Below, in pieces: positions 22,252-34,984 of a stretch of 64,000 bases of DNA. The stretch is from Bostrychus sinensis (taxonomy: Eukaryota > Chordata > Actinopteri > Gobiiformes > Eleotridae): NCBI GenBank assembly GCA_020698575.1, contig CM036244.1, positions 7,054,034-7,118,033 of the forward strand, read 5' to 3'. Each line of letters begins with the position of its first letter. Positions within the stretch are counted from its first letter, which is position 1. Below the pieces are notes generated by a model. It had not been told where the DNA came from. It was given only the letters and a program-made list of their open reading frames with translations, and searched no databases. The position numbers were made by a program, and so were the translations under genes.

Positions 22252-23289
22252 TAAATTGTTTGTTATTAATAAAATTGAATACAGTAAACTGAAAAGTATC
22301 AAAATGATTGAGATTTTCATGTTTGCAACATGAAAACACTTCCTAACTACTACTAAAAACAACAACAAATATTTACAAATAATACATTTAACTATTTACA
22401 TTAAGAATATTGCATTTTTAATTATCTATTATTTACATGTTGATTTTAATTTTGAATGTAGGTTGAAGGAATAAACAAATAACAAGGACAAGTGAAAGAT
22501 TTAACCTGAACAGAGCCCGACGAGGCTCCGCCCCCTTGCGTCCGCTTGTTGGGACCATAGCGGGGAGATACAACGGCTGACACACACATGTTTGACATCC
22601 TCGTGTTCAGGACAATTCATGGCAACAAAACTATCTACTTCAATTTCTATTCAACAGTTGGATTCCGCCTGGATTTTTTAAAAATAAAACATGTATATCT
22701 TTCCATTACTTTGTTTATTTGGCACAAATTTTGCTGCAGTAGACCAAGATATGTGAAATTTTCAATTTATGTTGTTATTTGCTTCACTACAGGAAGGAAA
22801 AAGGCTTTTTTGGAGGCAAATATGTGTTTTTTTTCAGGCGGAAATTAGAATAATCCATTTCAACCTCAATTTATGGTCAAACAATATAATTTATTAATAT
22901 TATTTCTCTTCCACAGTAATCCCCAAAGTCCACCAATTAATTTGCTACCAAGGTTAGCTATGTACACCTAGTAAATGCTAAGTAAAACCTTAATAAATGT
23001 AGATATAGAATTTTCATGAAAAAGGCCTCAGAGCCTCACAGGTTAATAATCATGATCCAGAAGAGCTGCAGGTGTGGCCCTCGGAGCAGACAGCACAGCA
23101 GCCGTTTGGCCCCGCAGGTCCTCCCCGCTCTGGTGCTGCCTTCATCACCAGGCCCTGGCTCCTCTTCCTCCTGATCCCACTCCTCACCGTCGCTGAGCCA
23201 GATGTGCAGTGCTCTGGTTAGAGTCAGGTTAGGTTAGAGTTAGAGTCAGTTTAATAATCACTTTATTCAGGCTGGATTTATATTTGACC
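22252..23289. other. No firm gene; possible short acidic frame on minus strand
   Basis: Mostly AT-rich unassigned DNA. On the minus strand, about 23215-23040, about 58 codons are open (ALHIWLSDGEEWDQEEEEPG and onward) to a TGA. It has a plausible composition but no recognisable domain and no start. Confidence 0.3.
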
Positions 23290-25824
23290 AAGCTGTAAAT
23301 ACATCTGTAAATCTGTAAATACATCTGTAAATCTGTAAATACATTCTGTAAATCTGTAAATACATTCTGTAAATCTGTAAATACATCTGTAAATCTGTAA
23401 ATACATTCTGTAAATCTGTAAATACATTCTGTAAATCTGTAAATACATCTGTAAATCTGTAAATACATTCTGTAAATCTGTAAATACATCTGTAAATCTG
23501 TAAATACATCTGTAAATCTGTAAATACATTCTGTAAATCTGTAAATACATCTGTAAATCTGTAAATACATTCTGTAAATCTGTAAATACATTCTGTAAAT
23601 CTGTAAATACATCTGTAAATCTGTAAATACATTCTGTAAATCTGTAAATACATTCTGTAAATCTGTAAATACATCTGTAAATCTGTAAATACATCTGTAA
23701 ATCTGTAAATACATTCTGTAAATCTGTAAATACATCTGTAAATCTGTAAATACATTTTGTAAATCTGTAAATACATTCTGTAAATCTGTAAATACATCTG
23801 TAAATCTGTAAATACATCTGTAAATCTGTAAATACATCTGTAAATCTGTAAACACATTCTGTAAATCTGTAAATACATCTGTAAATCTGTAAATACATTT
23901 TGTAAATCTGTAAATACATTCTGTAAATCTGTAAATACATCTGTAAATCTGTAAATACATTCTGTAAATCTGTAAATACATCTGTAAATCTGTAAATACA
24001 TCTGTAAATCTGTAAATACATTCTGTAAATCTGTAAATACATCTGTAAATCTGTAAATACATCTGTAAATCTGTAAATACATTCTGTAAATCTGTAAATA
24101 CATCTGTAAATCTGTAAATACATTCTGTAAATCTGTAAATACATCTGTAAATCTGTAAATACATCTGTAAATCTGTAAATACATTCTGTAAATCTGTAAA
24201 TACATCTGTAAATCTGTAAATACATCTGTAAATCTGTAAATACATTCTGTAAATCTGTAAATACATCTGTAAATCTGTAAATACATTCTGTAAATCTGTA
24301 AATACATCTGTAAATCTGTAAATACATCCTGTAAATCTGTAAATACATCCTGTAAATCTGTAAATACATTCTGTAAATCTGTAAATACATTCTGTAAATC
24401 TGTAAATACATTCTGTAAATCTGTAAATACATCTGTAAATCTGTAAATACATTCTGTAAATCTGTAAATACATCTGTAAATCTGTAAATACATTCTGTAA
24501 ATCTGTAAATACATCTGTAAATCTGTAAATACATTCTGTAAATCTGTAAATACATCTGTAAATCTGTAAATACATTCTGTAAATCTGTAAATACATCTGT
24601 AAATCTGTAAATACATCTGTAAATCTGTAAATACATTCTGTAAATCTGTAAATACATCTGTAAATCTGTAAATACATCTGTAAATCTGTAAATACATTCT
24701 GTAAATCTGTAAATACATCTGTAAATCTGTAAATACATCTGTAAATCTGTAAATACATTCTGTAAATCTGTAAATACATCTGTAAATCTGTAAATACATT
24801 CTGTAAATCTGTAAATACATCTGTAAATCTGTAAATACATCTGTAAATCTGTAAATACATTCTGTAAATCTGTAAATACATCTGTAAATCTGTAAATACA
24901 TCTGTAAATCTGTAAATACATTCTGTAAATCTGTAAATACATCTGTAAATCTGTAAATACATCTGTAAATCTGTAAATACATTCTGTAAATCTGTAAATA
25001 CATCTGTAAATCTGTAAATACATCTGTAAATCTGTAAATACATCTGTAAATCTGTAAATACATTCTGTAAATCTGTAAATACATCTGTAAATCTGTAAAT
25101 ACATCTGTAAATCTGTAAATACATCTGTAAATCTGTAAATACATCTGTAAATCTGTAAATACATTCTGTAAATCTGTAAATACATCTGTAAATCTGTAAA
25201 TACATTCTGTAAATCTGTAAATACATTCTGTAAATCTGTAAATACATTCTGTAAATCTGTAAATACATCCTGTAAATCTGTAAATACATCTGTAAATCTG
25301 TAAATACATCTGTAAATCTGTAAATACATTCTGTAAATCTGTAAATACATCTGTAAATCTGTAAATACATCTGTAAATCTGTAAATACATTCTGTAAATC
25401 TGTAAATACATTCTGTAAATCTATAAATACATCTGTAAATCTGTAAATACATTCTGTAAATCTGTAAATACATCTGTAAATCTGTAAATACATTCTGTAA
25501 ATCTGTAAATACATCTGTAAATCTGTAAATACATTCTGTAAATCTGTAAATACATCTGTAAATCTGTAAATACATCTGTAAATCTGTAAATACATCTGTA
25601 AATCTGTAAATACATCTGTACATCTGTAAATACATCTGTAAATCTGTAAACACATTCTGTAAATCTGTAAATACATCTGTAAATCTGTAAATACATTCTG
25701 TAAATCTGTAAATACATCTGTAAATCTGTAAATACATCTGTAAATCTGTAAATACATTCTGTAAATCTGTAAATACATCTGTAAATCTGTAAATACATTC
25801 TGTAAATCTGTAAATACATCTGTA
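23290..25824. repeat. 20/21-bp minisatellite (ACAT[T]CTGTAAATCTGTAAAT), about 124 copies
   Basis: Each unit contains CTGTAAATCTGTAAATACAT; many copies have one extra T (21 bp). Single-base variants such as TTTTGT and ACACATT are sparse, so the copies are highly homogeneous. The minus strand is open in several frames only because the unit lacks stops in that orientation. Confidence 0.98.
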
Positions 25825-25896
25825 CCTGGTTCTGCCATTTCAGCAAACTCAGAAATTTTCATTTAAAACCTGTTTCAGTGTCAGAAGTTCATAAAG

Positions 25897-28283
25897 CTCT
25901 GATATTACTCTGTTACTGCAGAAGTACTCTGTTACTGCAGAAGTACTCTGTTACTGCAGAAGTATTCTGTTACTGCAGAAGTACTCTGTTACTGCAAAAG
26001 TATTCTGTTACTGCAGAAGTACTCTGTTACTGCAGAAGTATTCTGTTACTGCAGAAGTACTCTGGTACTGCAGAAGTACTCTGTTACTGCAGAAGTATTC
26101 TGTTACTGCAGAAGTACTTTGTTACTGCAGAAGTACTCTGTTACTGCAGAAGTACTCTGTTACTGCAGAAGTACTTTGTTACTGCAGAAGAACTTTGTTA
26201 CTGCAGAAGTATTCTGTTACTGCAGAAGTACTCTGTTACTGCAGAAGTACTCTGTTACTGCAGAACTATTCTGTTACTGCAGAAGTACTCTGTTACTGCA
26301 GAAGTACTCTGTTACTGCAGAAGTATTCTGTTACTGCAGAAGTACTCTGTTACTGCGGAAGAACTTTGTTACTGCAGAAGTATTCTGTTACTGCAGAAGT
26401 ACTCTGTTACTGCAGAAGTATTCTGTTACTGCAGAAGTACTCTGTTACTGCAGAAGTACTCTGTTACTGCAGAAGAACTCTGTTACTGCAGAAGTACTCT
26501 GTTACTGCAGAAGTATTCTGTTACTGCAGAAGTACTTTGTTACTGCAGAAGTACTCTGTTACTGCAGAAGTACTCTGTTACTGCAGAAGAACTTTGTTAC
26601 TGCAGAAGTATTCTGTTACTGCAGAAGTACTCTGTTACTGCAGAAGTATTCTGTTACTGCAGAAGTACTCTGTTACTGCAGAAGTACTCTGTTACTGCAG
26701 AAGTATTCTGTTACTGCAGAAGTATTCTGTTACTGCAAAAGTATTCTGTTACTGCAGAAGTACTCTGTTACTGCAGAAGTATTCTGTTACTGCAGAAGTA
26801 CTTTGTTACTGCAGAAGTACTCTGTCACTGCAGAAGTACTCTGTTACTGCAGAAGTACTCTGTTACTGCAGAAGTACTTTGTTACTGCAGAAGTACTTTG
26901 TTACTGCAGAAGAACTTTGTTACTGCAGAAGTATTCTGTTACTGCAGAAGTACTCTGTTACTGCAGAAGTATTCTGTTACTGCAGAAGTACTCTGTTACT
27001 GCAGAAGTATTCTGTTACTGCAGAAGTACTCTGTTACTGCAGAAGAACTCTGTTACTGCAGAAGTACTCTGTTACTGCAGAAGTATTCTGTTACTGCAGA
27101 AGTATTCTGTTACTGCCGAAGTGCTCTGTTACTGCAGAAGAACTCTGTTACTGCAGAAGTACTCTGTTACTGCAGAAGTACTCTGTTACTGCAGAAGTAT
27201 TCTGTTACTGCAGAAGTACTCTGTTACTGCAGAAGAACTCTGTTACTGCAGAAGTACTCTGTTACTGCAGAAGTATTCTGTTACTGCAGAAGTACTCTGT
27301 TACTGCAGAAGAACTTTGTTACTGCAGATGTATTCTGTTACTGCAGAAGTACTCTGTTACTGCAGAAGTACTCTGTTACTGCAGAAGTATTCTGTTACTG
27401 CACAAGTACTCTGTTACTGCAGAAGAACTTTGTTACTGCAGAAGTATTCTGTTACTGCAGAAGTACTCTGTTACTGCAGAAGTACTCTGTTACTGCAGAA
27501 GTATTCTGTTACTGCAGAAGTACTCTGTTACTGCAGAAGTATTCTGTTACTGCAGATGTACTCTGTTACTGCAGAAGTATTCTGTTACTGCAGAAGAACT
27601 TTGTTACTGCAGAAGTACTCTGTTACTGCAGAAGTACTCTGTTACTGCAGAAGTACTCTGTTACTGCAGAAGAACTCTGTTACTGCAGATGTACTCTGTT
27701 ACTGCAGAAGTATTCTGTTACTGCAGAAGTACTCTGTTACGGCAGAAGTACTCTGTTACTGCAGAAGTATTCTGTTACTGCAGAAGTACTCTGTTACTGC
27801 AGAAGTGCTCTGTTACTGCAGAAGTATTCTGTTACTGCAGAAGTACTCTGTTACTGCAGAAGTGCTCTGTTACTGCAGAAGTATTCTGTGACTGCAGAAG
27901 TACTCTGTTACTGCAGAAGTACTCTGTTACTGCAGAAGTGCTCTGTTACTGCAGAAGTATTCTGTGACTGCAGAAGTACTCTGTTACTGCAGAAGTGCTC
28001 TGTTACTGCAGAAGTACTCTGTTACTGCAGAAGTACTCTGTTACTGCAGAAGTATTCTGTTACTGCAGAAGTACTCTGTTACTGCAGAGTACTCTGTTAC
28101 TGCAGAAGTATTCTGTTACTGCAGAAGTACTCTGTTACTGCAGAAGTATTCTGTTACTGCAGAAGTACTCTGTTACTGCAGAAGTATTCTGTTACTGCAG
28201 AAGTATTCTGTTACTGCAGAAGTACTCTGTTACTGCAGAAGTACTCTGTTACTGCAGAAGTACTCTGTTACTGCAGAAGTACT
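25897..28283. repeat. 19-bp minisatellite (CTGTTACTGCAGAAGTACT), about 125 copies
   Basis: Tandem 19-bp units each carry a PstI-like CTGCAG. Common variants are TATTCTG, AACTCTG and TACTTTG. One copy near 28085 is short. The core TACTGCAGAAGTAC also occurs in the 56-bp array at 39340-44130. Confidence 0.98.
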
Positions 28284-28665
28284 TGTTTGTGTGTTGGCCT
28301 TTATTGGGTGCGTTTGATTTGTTTCCAAACCCTGTTAAACCCTGTATAAGCCATGTCTGTATTTTTCATTTATAGTCAAGATTCATTCTCAACCTCGTAT
28401 ATCTGCTTTTTCTGCTATATAATATAATGTATAATATAATATATATGTAGGCATAATTTGTTATAGCACCGCCTTAAGCAAAAATCTACTTTCACCCCTG
28501 GTTATGGCCCGCAAACAAAAAAACACTAGAGGGTGCTAAAAATGTTGTTGTTGTTGTCAATACCTGGGTGTTTTTAAACTCATTTAACTAAATATAAAAT
28601 ATGTGATAGTGTTTAAATACGTCACCCAAATCAGACAAAATAAAAACAGTAATTATTACGGTATA
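28284..28665. other. No gene seen
   Basis: AT-rich spacer with a short TATAATATA run near 28420. No coding or structural feature is supported. Confidence 0.4.
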
Positions 28666-29226
28666 ATGCTGCCTTCATGTGATGTGGGAAAGACGATATT
28701 TTCCACTTGTAAATAGGAAATTATGAGTTGTTGTGTTCCAGTGCTGTTGTGGTCGAAGCATAATAAAAAATGGGAGACAGAAACTTTATCTTGAATTGCT
28801 CCAAGGGTAAAACAGTCCTGGGCTTATTCATTCATCTGCTACAAGGATGAGTACAGTAAGTGTCAGTGTAACAGTAAGTCTGCTGTGTTTTGTATGGATT
28901 ATGAATCATAGTCATTTTAAGGACAGAATTGTGTGAGTTTGCTGATGTTCCTGTGTTAAAATGACTATGTTAAAATTGTGTATGCTACATAATTAAACAA
29001 TGAGCTAACCTGAGTAAAAACATTTATTAGCCGACGCATTTCTTACCATCCACAGTTTCTTCACTGCTCTCCGCCATTTTGAAATCTGACCTCATCTCAG
29101 AAACTCAGTATCAAAATTATCTTCGAGTTCTCCACTGGAAATTATGATGAAAGGTGGCATTCATGTGCAAATTTGACCTCAGTAAGTGGTATTTTCCATA
29201 ATTCCCATAGCACATGAAGGCAGCAT
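28666..29226. mobile_element. MITE with ATGCTGCCTTCATGTG terminal inverted repeats
   Basis: The left end ATGCTGCCTTCATGTGATGTG reappears inverted as CACATGAAGGCAGCAT ending at 29226. Further inside, TTTTCCAC-type phrases and GTGTTCCAGTG versus TCCACTGGAAA are also roughly symmetric. There is no coding capacity. It is a non-autonomous DNA transposon of unknown superfamily. Confidence 0.75.
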
Positions 29227-29273
29227 GAATATTATTGGCCATGAGGTTTTGATGTGGCTGGGTTTCAGATGAC

Positions 29274-32200
29274 GTATTTCTCATTTCTCATTGTCCAACT
29301 TGGTAAAACAAAACTTAAAAAAGGAAGACGCCTGACGTAAACAAAGACGGGCTGCCTTCAAAATAAAAGCCTGAAGACAAATTATTAGCATCCAGTCTGG
29401 CTGACAACTGTGTAAAGGATTTAATTCAAGATCAAGATCAAGATTTCTTTTACTTGTCTCCCTTGGGAGAACTTGTTCTTGGATCAATGGGCCACTGCAC
29501 ACAGATCACACTCCACAGAGAGAATTCTTACTTACTGCCCCCCACCCACAGTCAGTTCATTTATCATCTAACAGCTTCACTGAAACAGGTACGAGTGAAT
29601 GCTTACACCTGTTGTGTGGACACAGTGGAACCTGTGCCTCCTCCCTGAGCTCAGTGGTTCATGTTCAGGGTACAACACATGTGCAGGGTCAGGGAGGATG
29701 CTCCTCGTCTGTTTCTTCACAGCCTGTACATAAAGCTCCTGTGGGCCCAGAGGGACAGTCCCTGCCGTCCGGACCAGATTTAAAATTTCATTTTTTGATT
29801 TGACCAGTAACTTTCCAAACCAGCTGGTGATTCCATATCTAAGAATTAACTCAATGGATGCTCTATAGAAGAGGAGCATAATGTTTGGACAGACACCAAA
29901 TAATCTGTGCAGGAAGTGGAGGCGCTGATGTTTCTGCTACACACTCTGCTCACCTGTGTGGGCCAGCTCAGATCTCTGTCGATATGGACTCCCAGATATT
30001 TAAAGGAGCTCACCTGCTCAGTTTTGTGTCCATGGATGGTCACTGGACCATGGTCACCCGCTGACCTGAGGTCAGTCACCATTTCTACTGTGTTACGTAT
30101 TTATCTGCAGTTTTTGTGCATCACACCAGGCCACAAGGTTCTCTACAGCAGCACTGTGCAAATTTAAATTTGATGTCTTTGTGAACAGGCTGAGTAGCAC
30201 AGTGTCATCAGAAAATGTCAATATGTACTGACATGGTTCAGAGCTAACACAGTCATTAGTGTAGAATGTAAACAAAAATGGAGAACTGTCCCCTGTGGAG
30301 CGCCCGTGCTGCACCAGGTTGTGTTAGACAGAACTGAATTAAACTTAACCCGTTGTGGCCTATCAGACAGAAAAGAATAGTACCATCTTATTAGAAATGG
30401 GTTTACTTTTGCCTGTGCCAGTTTACTAAGGAGGACATGAGGCTGAAGTGAATTAAAGGCAGAACTAAAATCGATGAAGAGTAGCCTAGCATCTGCGGCA
30501 GCGTACTCAAGATGTTTCAGAATGAGATGCATCAGTGTTGCAATGGCATCACTTGTACTGCACTTTTTTACATGCAAACTGATGTTGATGATGTGTGGAG
30601 AAGTGGCTCTACCTGTGTACGCAGCTTATCTAACATCACCCTTTCAAAGCATTTGAACACATGTGAAGTCAGAGCTACTGGCCTGTAGTCATTGTCCACT
30701 TGTGGGCTCACTTTTGTAGGTCCTGGGATTATGATTTCCACAGTACAGGCACAGTACAAGAGTCAGTGCAGAGTTGGAATAACTTGTGCCAAACAGGTGT
30801 GAGCTCTTCTACAAATGTTTTCAGGAAAAAAGCAGACATGTTATCTGGACCAGTAGCTTTGTTTGTGTGAATGGTTGTATGAAAGTATGAAAGTCAATTA
30901 TAATTCTGTCTCTATTCAAATCACATCTTACATTGTCCAAAATGGCCCCGCATTTACTCCTAGTATCAGTATCAAAACGCATATAGAAGTTGTTTAATTC
31001 ATTGGCCCTTGCCAATTCATTCTGGGCCCACAATGGTTTCTTCTTTGTGTCCATGTTTGTCATTTGTCTTACAGAGTTCCACAGCTTCCTTGTATTAGAT
31101 GTAGACAAATGCTGCTCAGCCTGTAGCTTGTATCAACTCTGAGAGGCTCGTAGTTGGAAATGAAGGTCTTTTTGAGCCGCTCTAACACCTACGGAGTCTC
31201 CTGCCCTATGGCATTCTTTAACACCCCCTGTAATGTAGGGTTTGTTGTTAGGATACCGTTTTACAGCGACTTGGGGGATAATAGAATGTGATGTAATCTG
31301 TTATTGACTCAGCAGCACTGTTCATGTCCCCGTCCTCCATAAAGATGTCCCAGTCTGTCCAGAGCAAGCATCCGTTAAGCTCCTCCTTTTTATCACTGCT
31401 CCACACCTTGATGGTTTTAACTTCAGGTTTGCAAGATTTAAAAGCAGATGTATAACATTATGATCAGAGTTTCCTAATGGTGCTCTGGCTTTAGCTGTGT
31501 ATGTGTTTTTATACTGCCATAACACTTGTCCAGTGTATTCTTACTTCTAGTACTGCACATAATGTACTGGTGAAAACCTGGTAATGTTTTTGCCAGGCAG
31601 CAGTGATTAAAGTCAATTGTAGTTTAATTTGTGCCTGCTTAATGCTAAGTATTTATTAAATTATCATCATCACTGAAAAGCCCTCGTGATAACAGGAACA
31701 TATCTGTGTTAGGTTACGTGTTTTCTCGTGTTAAGGTTAGCATAGCTGCGCTGTTACCAACAGTTGTTGTGTTTGAAGGTAACGTTCTGAAGCAGAGCTG
31801 TAAACAGCCTCCATGAAACGCCTCTGTTCTGTGACAGTTAAGCTTTTCTAATAAATAATAATTTTATTTTTATTAGCTAAATACCTCATCCTTTCTCTGG
31901 TCTCTATGGCAACCAACTTGACGAATCGCTGTTACAAAATATTAGCATTCTAGCTCCAGTAATCACGTATGTTTTTTAAATGACTAGTAATTTAATAATA
32001 ATAAATAATGATAACAATATCCATTTGTTATATCCCGTCCTCATGCTTTGGGTCATCATATTTATATTGGTGTCTATGGTAACCATTAGCACAGACTCGT
32101 GTGCAGGAAGTGCGTCAGTGATGGCTGCATCAGAGTCAGGGCCCACTGTCAGGACGACAGTGCAGTCTGATATCTGTGCTGTTTACTGCTACACAGTGAG

Positions 32201-32759
32201 AAACCTGTGGTTATTGACTTCATCTGTGGCCTCTGTTGTTTTTGCAGGTTTTCAGCCTGGATATGATTTATTATGGAACCTCCATGGTTCTCGCCCACAG
32301 CGTACCCACAGCGTACCTATGATAATAAAACCTATAATACATCCATGAGCGTACCTCAGGTTGGTGATCATAGAGCGCAGTATAAACAGCTGGCTCAGCG
32401 CAGGGGACGAGGTATTTATCTCATAAAAAATAAAGTTATCATTTAATAGAAAAACATAGCTGTGCATTAAACAATTCTGCTTCAAACTTTACCTTCAGCA
32501 GCTGTCGGGAACCAAACTGAGCTAATACCACAAAACATATCTCGTGACCTAATCAATATTTTCTTATAATAAAGAGGGATTTATAATGATAATGATAATC
32601 TAATAAATACTTAGCATTAAGCAGGCCCAAATTAAACTAGTTTGCCCTCACAATTAAATAATTTACACAATTACTGAGTCAGACGCTGCGTCATCCGTCA
32701 GCCGTCTTCCTTTTATCAAGTTCGTTTTACCAAGTTGTACAGTGAGAAATGAGAAATAC
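29274..32759. mobile_element. Long inverted-repeat element split by a LINE
   Basis: GTATTTCTCATTTCTCA followed by CAACTTGGTAAAAC and GGAAGACGCCTGACG (29274-29338) is matched in inverted orientation at about 32697-32759. Symmetry resumes at about 31618-31930 against 32340-32650 (for example GCCTGCTTAATGCTAAG and GAAGGTAACGTTCTGAAGCAG). The left arm is therefore interrupted by the LINE at 29427-31617. Without it, arms of some 450 bases flank a core of about 400 bases (31940-32340) with no evident gene. Superfamily not recognised. Confidence 0.8.
29427..31617 (-). pseudogene. Jockey-superfamily LINE, endonuclease end to C-terminus, decayed
   Basis: Reading the minus strand from 31617: the endonuclease end (DFNHCCLAKTLPGFHQYIM, then LGNSDHNVIHLL), a linker (SNTRKLWNSVRQMT), RT blocks NDYRPVALTSHVFKCFERVM, LLFIDFSSAFNSLQPHVLLS, STGAPQGT and LTFSDDTVLLSL (YADD-like box as FSDD), FKYLGVHIDRDLSW, FYRASIELILRYGITSWFG and PDPAHVLYPEHEPLSSGRR. 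Frames change several times, so it is inactive. The 3' end is a short GATCTT repeat at about 29427-29445, typical of CR1/L2/Rex1-like tails. It was inserted in the left arm of the 29274-32759 element. Confidence 0.85.
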
Positions 32760-33239
32760 CTTACAACAAACGTTTCCCTTCATTAACTTGAACAAATGCA
32801 AATGAATGATACTTTATACACAGACTGACCTTGTCTCTAATATAATTTTATTTATAATGAACTGAAATCCTCCATTTAAACGATACATAACTTAGTTTCA
32901 GTTTCATGTATATTTTACTTGTTTACATGTTTATCTGTATTATTTATTATCTGTGATTATTTGTTTATGATTATTATATTGTTCTATTAGTGCAATAAAA
33001 AAACAATATGCAGTATTGCTATGGCAACGAGAACGCGGTGAATTAAAAAGGCGACCATTTACCAATTTGACACTGACGGGAAAGAAGTCATTGTTCAAAC
33101 TCATAAATGAAAGCTCGTGTGATATGTGAAGAATATAAAATTAAAACCTCTATTTCTAACTAAAAATGTTATAAAATAAGGTTTTAGGCCCAAAATCGGC
33201 TGTAATGTTGCATTTTAACTCAAAAAGTCAGCAAAGTCA
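32760..33239. other. No gene seen
   Basis: AT-rich DNA with a TTATT-rich stretch around 32920-33000. Nothing recognisable. Confidence 0.4.
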
Positions 33240-33660
33240 GCCATTTTGTTTCCACCGGAGAAACTCTGAAGTGTTGTTGATGAACGGCAGTGATCCCATT
33301 CCATATTTACTGAACCTTTCATTAGTTTCTGTCTGGAAATGTGCCACTGTTCTTCCTTTCTCAGAGGAGGAGATGGTGCTAACATAAACAACTATGGGCC
33401 AATATCTAATATCAACTGTCAATATTGGCAAAATTAATGGAGTCACTTATTAACCATCAATTAAAAGATTTTATAATAGATAATAATATTCTAAACAAAT
33501 TTTAATCAGGATTCAGAAAACAGCACAGTACAATAACAACTGCTTCAAAAGTTGTAGATGATCTGATCAGAACTGTGGATAATAAACATCACTGTGCAGC
33601 ATTGTTTTTGATTTATCCAAAGCTTTTGATAACAGTGGATCACAAAACACTCCACAGACT
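33240..33660 (+). pseudogene. L2-like LINE RT fragment cut off by a minisatellite
   Basis: The plus strand encodes the early RT domain in drifting frames: SDPIPYLLNLSL, then NNYGPISNINCQYWQN-like remains of the NYRPIS block (about 33390), SLINHQLKDFI, SGFRKQHSTITTASKVVDDL, and DNKHHCAAL with SKAFDNSGSQNTPQTP-like remains of the catalytic FIDLSKAFDTVDH box near 33610-33640. Sequence homology stops abruptly at about 33655, where the 15/21-bp minisatellite begins. Confidence 0.75.
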
Positions 33661-34350
33661 CCTCTCGGCCGGACTCCGACTCCTCTCGGTCGGACTCCTC
33701 CCGGCCGGACTCCGACTCCTCTCGGCCGGACCTCTCGGCCGGACTCCGACTCCTCTCGGCCGGACTCCGACTCCTCTCGGTCGGACTCCTCCCGGCCGGA
33801 CTCCGACTCCTCTCGGTCGGACTCGGACTCCTCTCGGTCGGACTCGGACTCCTCTCGGTCGGACTCCGACTTCTCTCGTTCAGACTCCGACTCCTCTCGG
33901 TCAGACTCCGACTCCTCTCGGTCAGACTCCGACTCCTCTCGGCCGGACTCCGACTCCTCTCGGCCGGACTCCGACTTCTCTCGTTCAGACTTCGACTCCT
34001 CTCGGCCGGACTCGGACTCCTCTCGGTCGGACTCCTCTCGGTCAGACTCCGACTCCTCTCGGTCAGACTCCGACTCCTCTCGGTCGGACTCCTCTCGGTC
34101 GGACTCCTCTCGGCCAGACTCGGACTCCTCTCGGTCGGACTCGGACTCCTCTCGGTCGGACTCCGACTCCTCTCGGTCGGACTCCTCTCGGTCGGACTCC
34201 TCTCGGCCGGACTCGGACTCCTCTCGGTCGGACTCGGACTCCTCTCGGTCGGACTCGGACACCTCTCGGTCGGACTCCGACTTCTCTCGTTCAGACTTCG
34301 ACTCCTCTCGGCCGGACTCGGACTCCTCTCGGTCGGACTCCGACTCCTCT
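33655..34350. repeat. 15/21-bp minisatellite (CTCCTCTCGGTCGGA with optional CTCCGA)
   Basis: Units of 15 bases, or 21 with an extra CTCCGA or CTCGGA, alternate irregularly. Both lengths are multiples of three, so the strands are open for hundreds of codons (minus strand SPTERSRS, superficially like an SR protein). No gene is inferred. Confidence 0.96.
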
Positions 34351-34984
34351 CTCCTCTCTCTTGTGTATACAGTACTTTACGTACCAGTTTTATTTCCTGT
34401 TGCACCGCAGCAGTTCGTCCACAGCAGGTCAGTAACAGATCAAGGAACAGCACTGCACACACTCTGTTTCCTGTGTGCGTTTCACAATAAAACATCTGCA
34501 ACAGCTGGAACACAACCAGGGCTGGGTTTAGACGTGCACGTCCGGATAAACTGAGAGGGTTGTGTCAGGAAGGGCATCTGGTGTAAAACCTGCCAAAGCA
34601 CTGTGTGACTGATTCACTGTGCAGCCCTGAGAAAAGAACGAGACTAACAGACTTCATTTACTTTCACTTTTAAATCCATCTGACTTTCTCTACGACACAA
34701 ACACAGTTCAGTCTACACTAACCCTCAGAGCACAAATACTGCCAAACTGTCAGACTTAAGTCCTGGTGTAGACCTGGTGTAGACCTGGTGAAGACCTGGT
34801 GTGGACCTGGTTTAACCTGAGACCTGGTTCAGACCTAGCTTAATCTGAGCTTAGACATGGTTTAATCCTTGCATGCCTTCTGCAGTGGAAACAGAGGTGG
34901 GCCCTTCATGACCCAGGCCAAAGTCACAAAGAAGCTCCATCGTCCCGAGAACCTCTGGATGCTGTAGAGCCTCTGCATCGAGTG
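34351..34984. repeat. Spacer with RTE-like tail and short 11-bp array
   Basis: At 34550-34605, GGTTGTGTCAGGAAGGGCAT and GTAAAACCTGCCAAA resemble a common RTE LINE 3' region. At about 34756-34812, five units of GTAGACCTGGT-type 11-mers occur, followed by diverged AGACCTGGTTTAA copies to about 34865. The rest is unassigned. Confidence 0.55.

Noticed and set aside
19158..22292. Open frame of 1044 codons on the plus strand
   Set aside because: It lies almost wholly in the GGA minisatellite; the frame rotates through three registers with each unit and no register contains a stop, so openness carries no coding signal.
23229..25862. Several overlapping minus-strand frames of 700-880 codons
   Set aside because: Product of the stop-free 20/21-bp unit; the same peptides appear in several frames.
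23290..28283. CRISPR-like array
   Set aside because: The repeats are directly tandem with no unique spacers, and the genome is eukaryotic.
25878..28375. Plus-strand frames of 590-820 codons rich in LLLQKYSVTAEV-type peptides
   Set aside because: Translation of the 19-bp minisatellite in rotating registers.
31980..32348. A 122-codon plus-strand frame
   Set aside because: It lies in the core and arm of the inverted-repeat element; no domain and no splice support.
33545..34513. SR-protein-like RSRSPTERS frame on the minus strand
   Set aside because: Arises from 15/21-bp repeats that are multiples of three; no RNA-binding domain or splice-supported exons around it.
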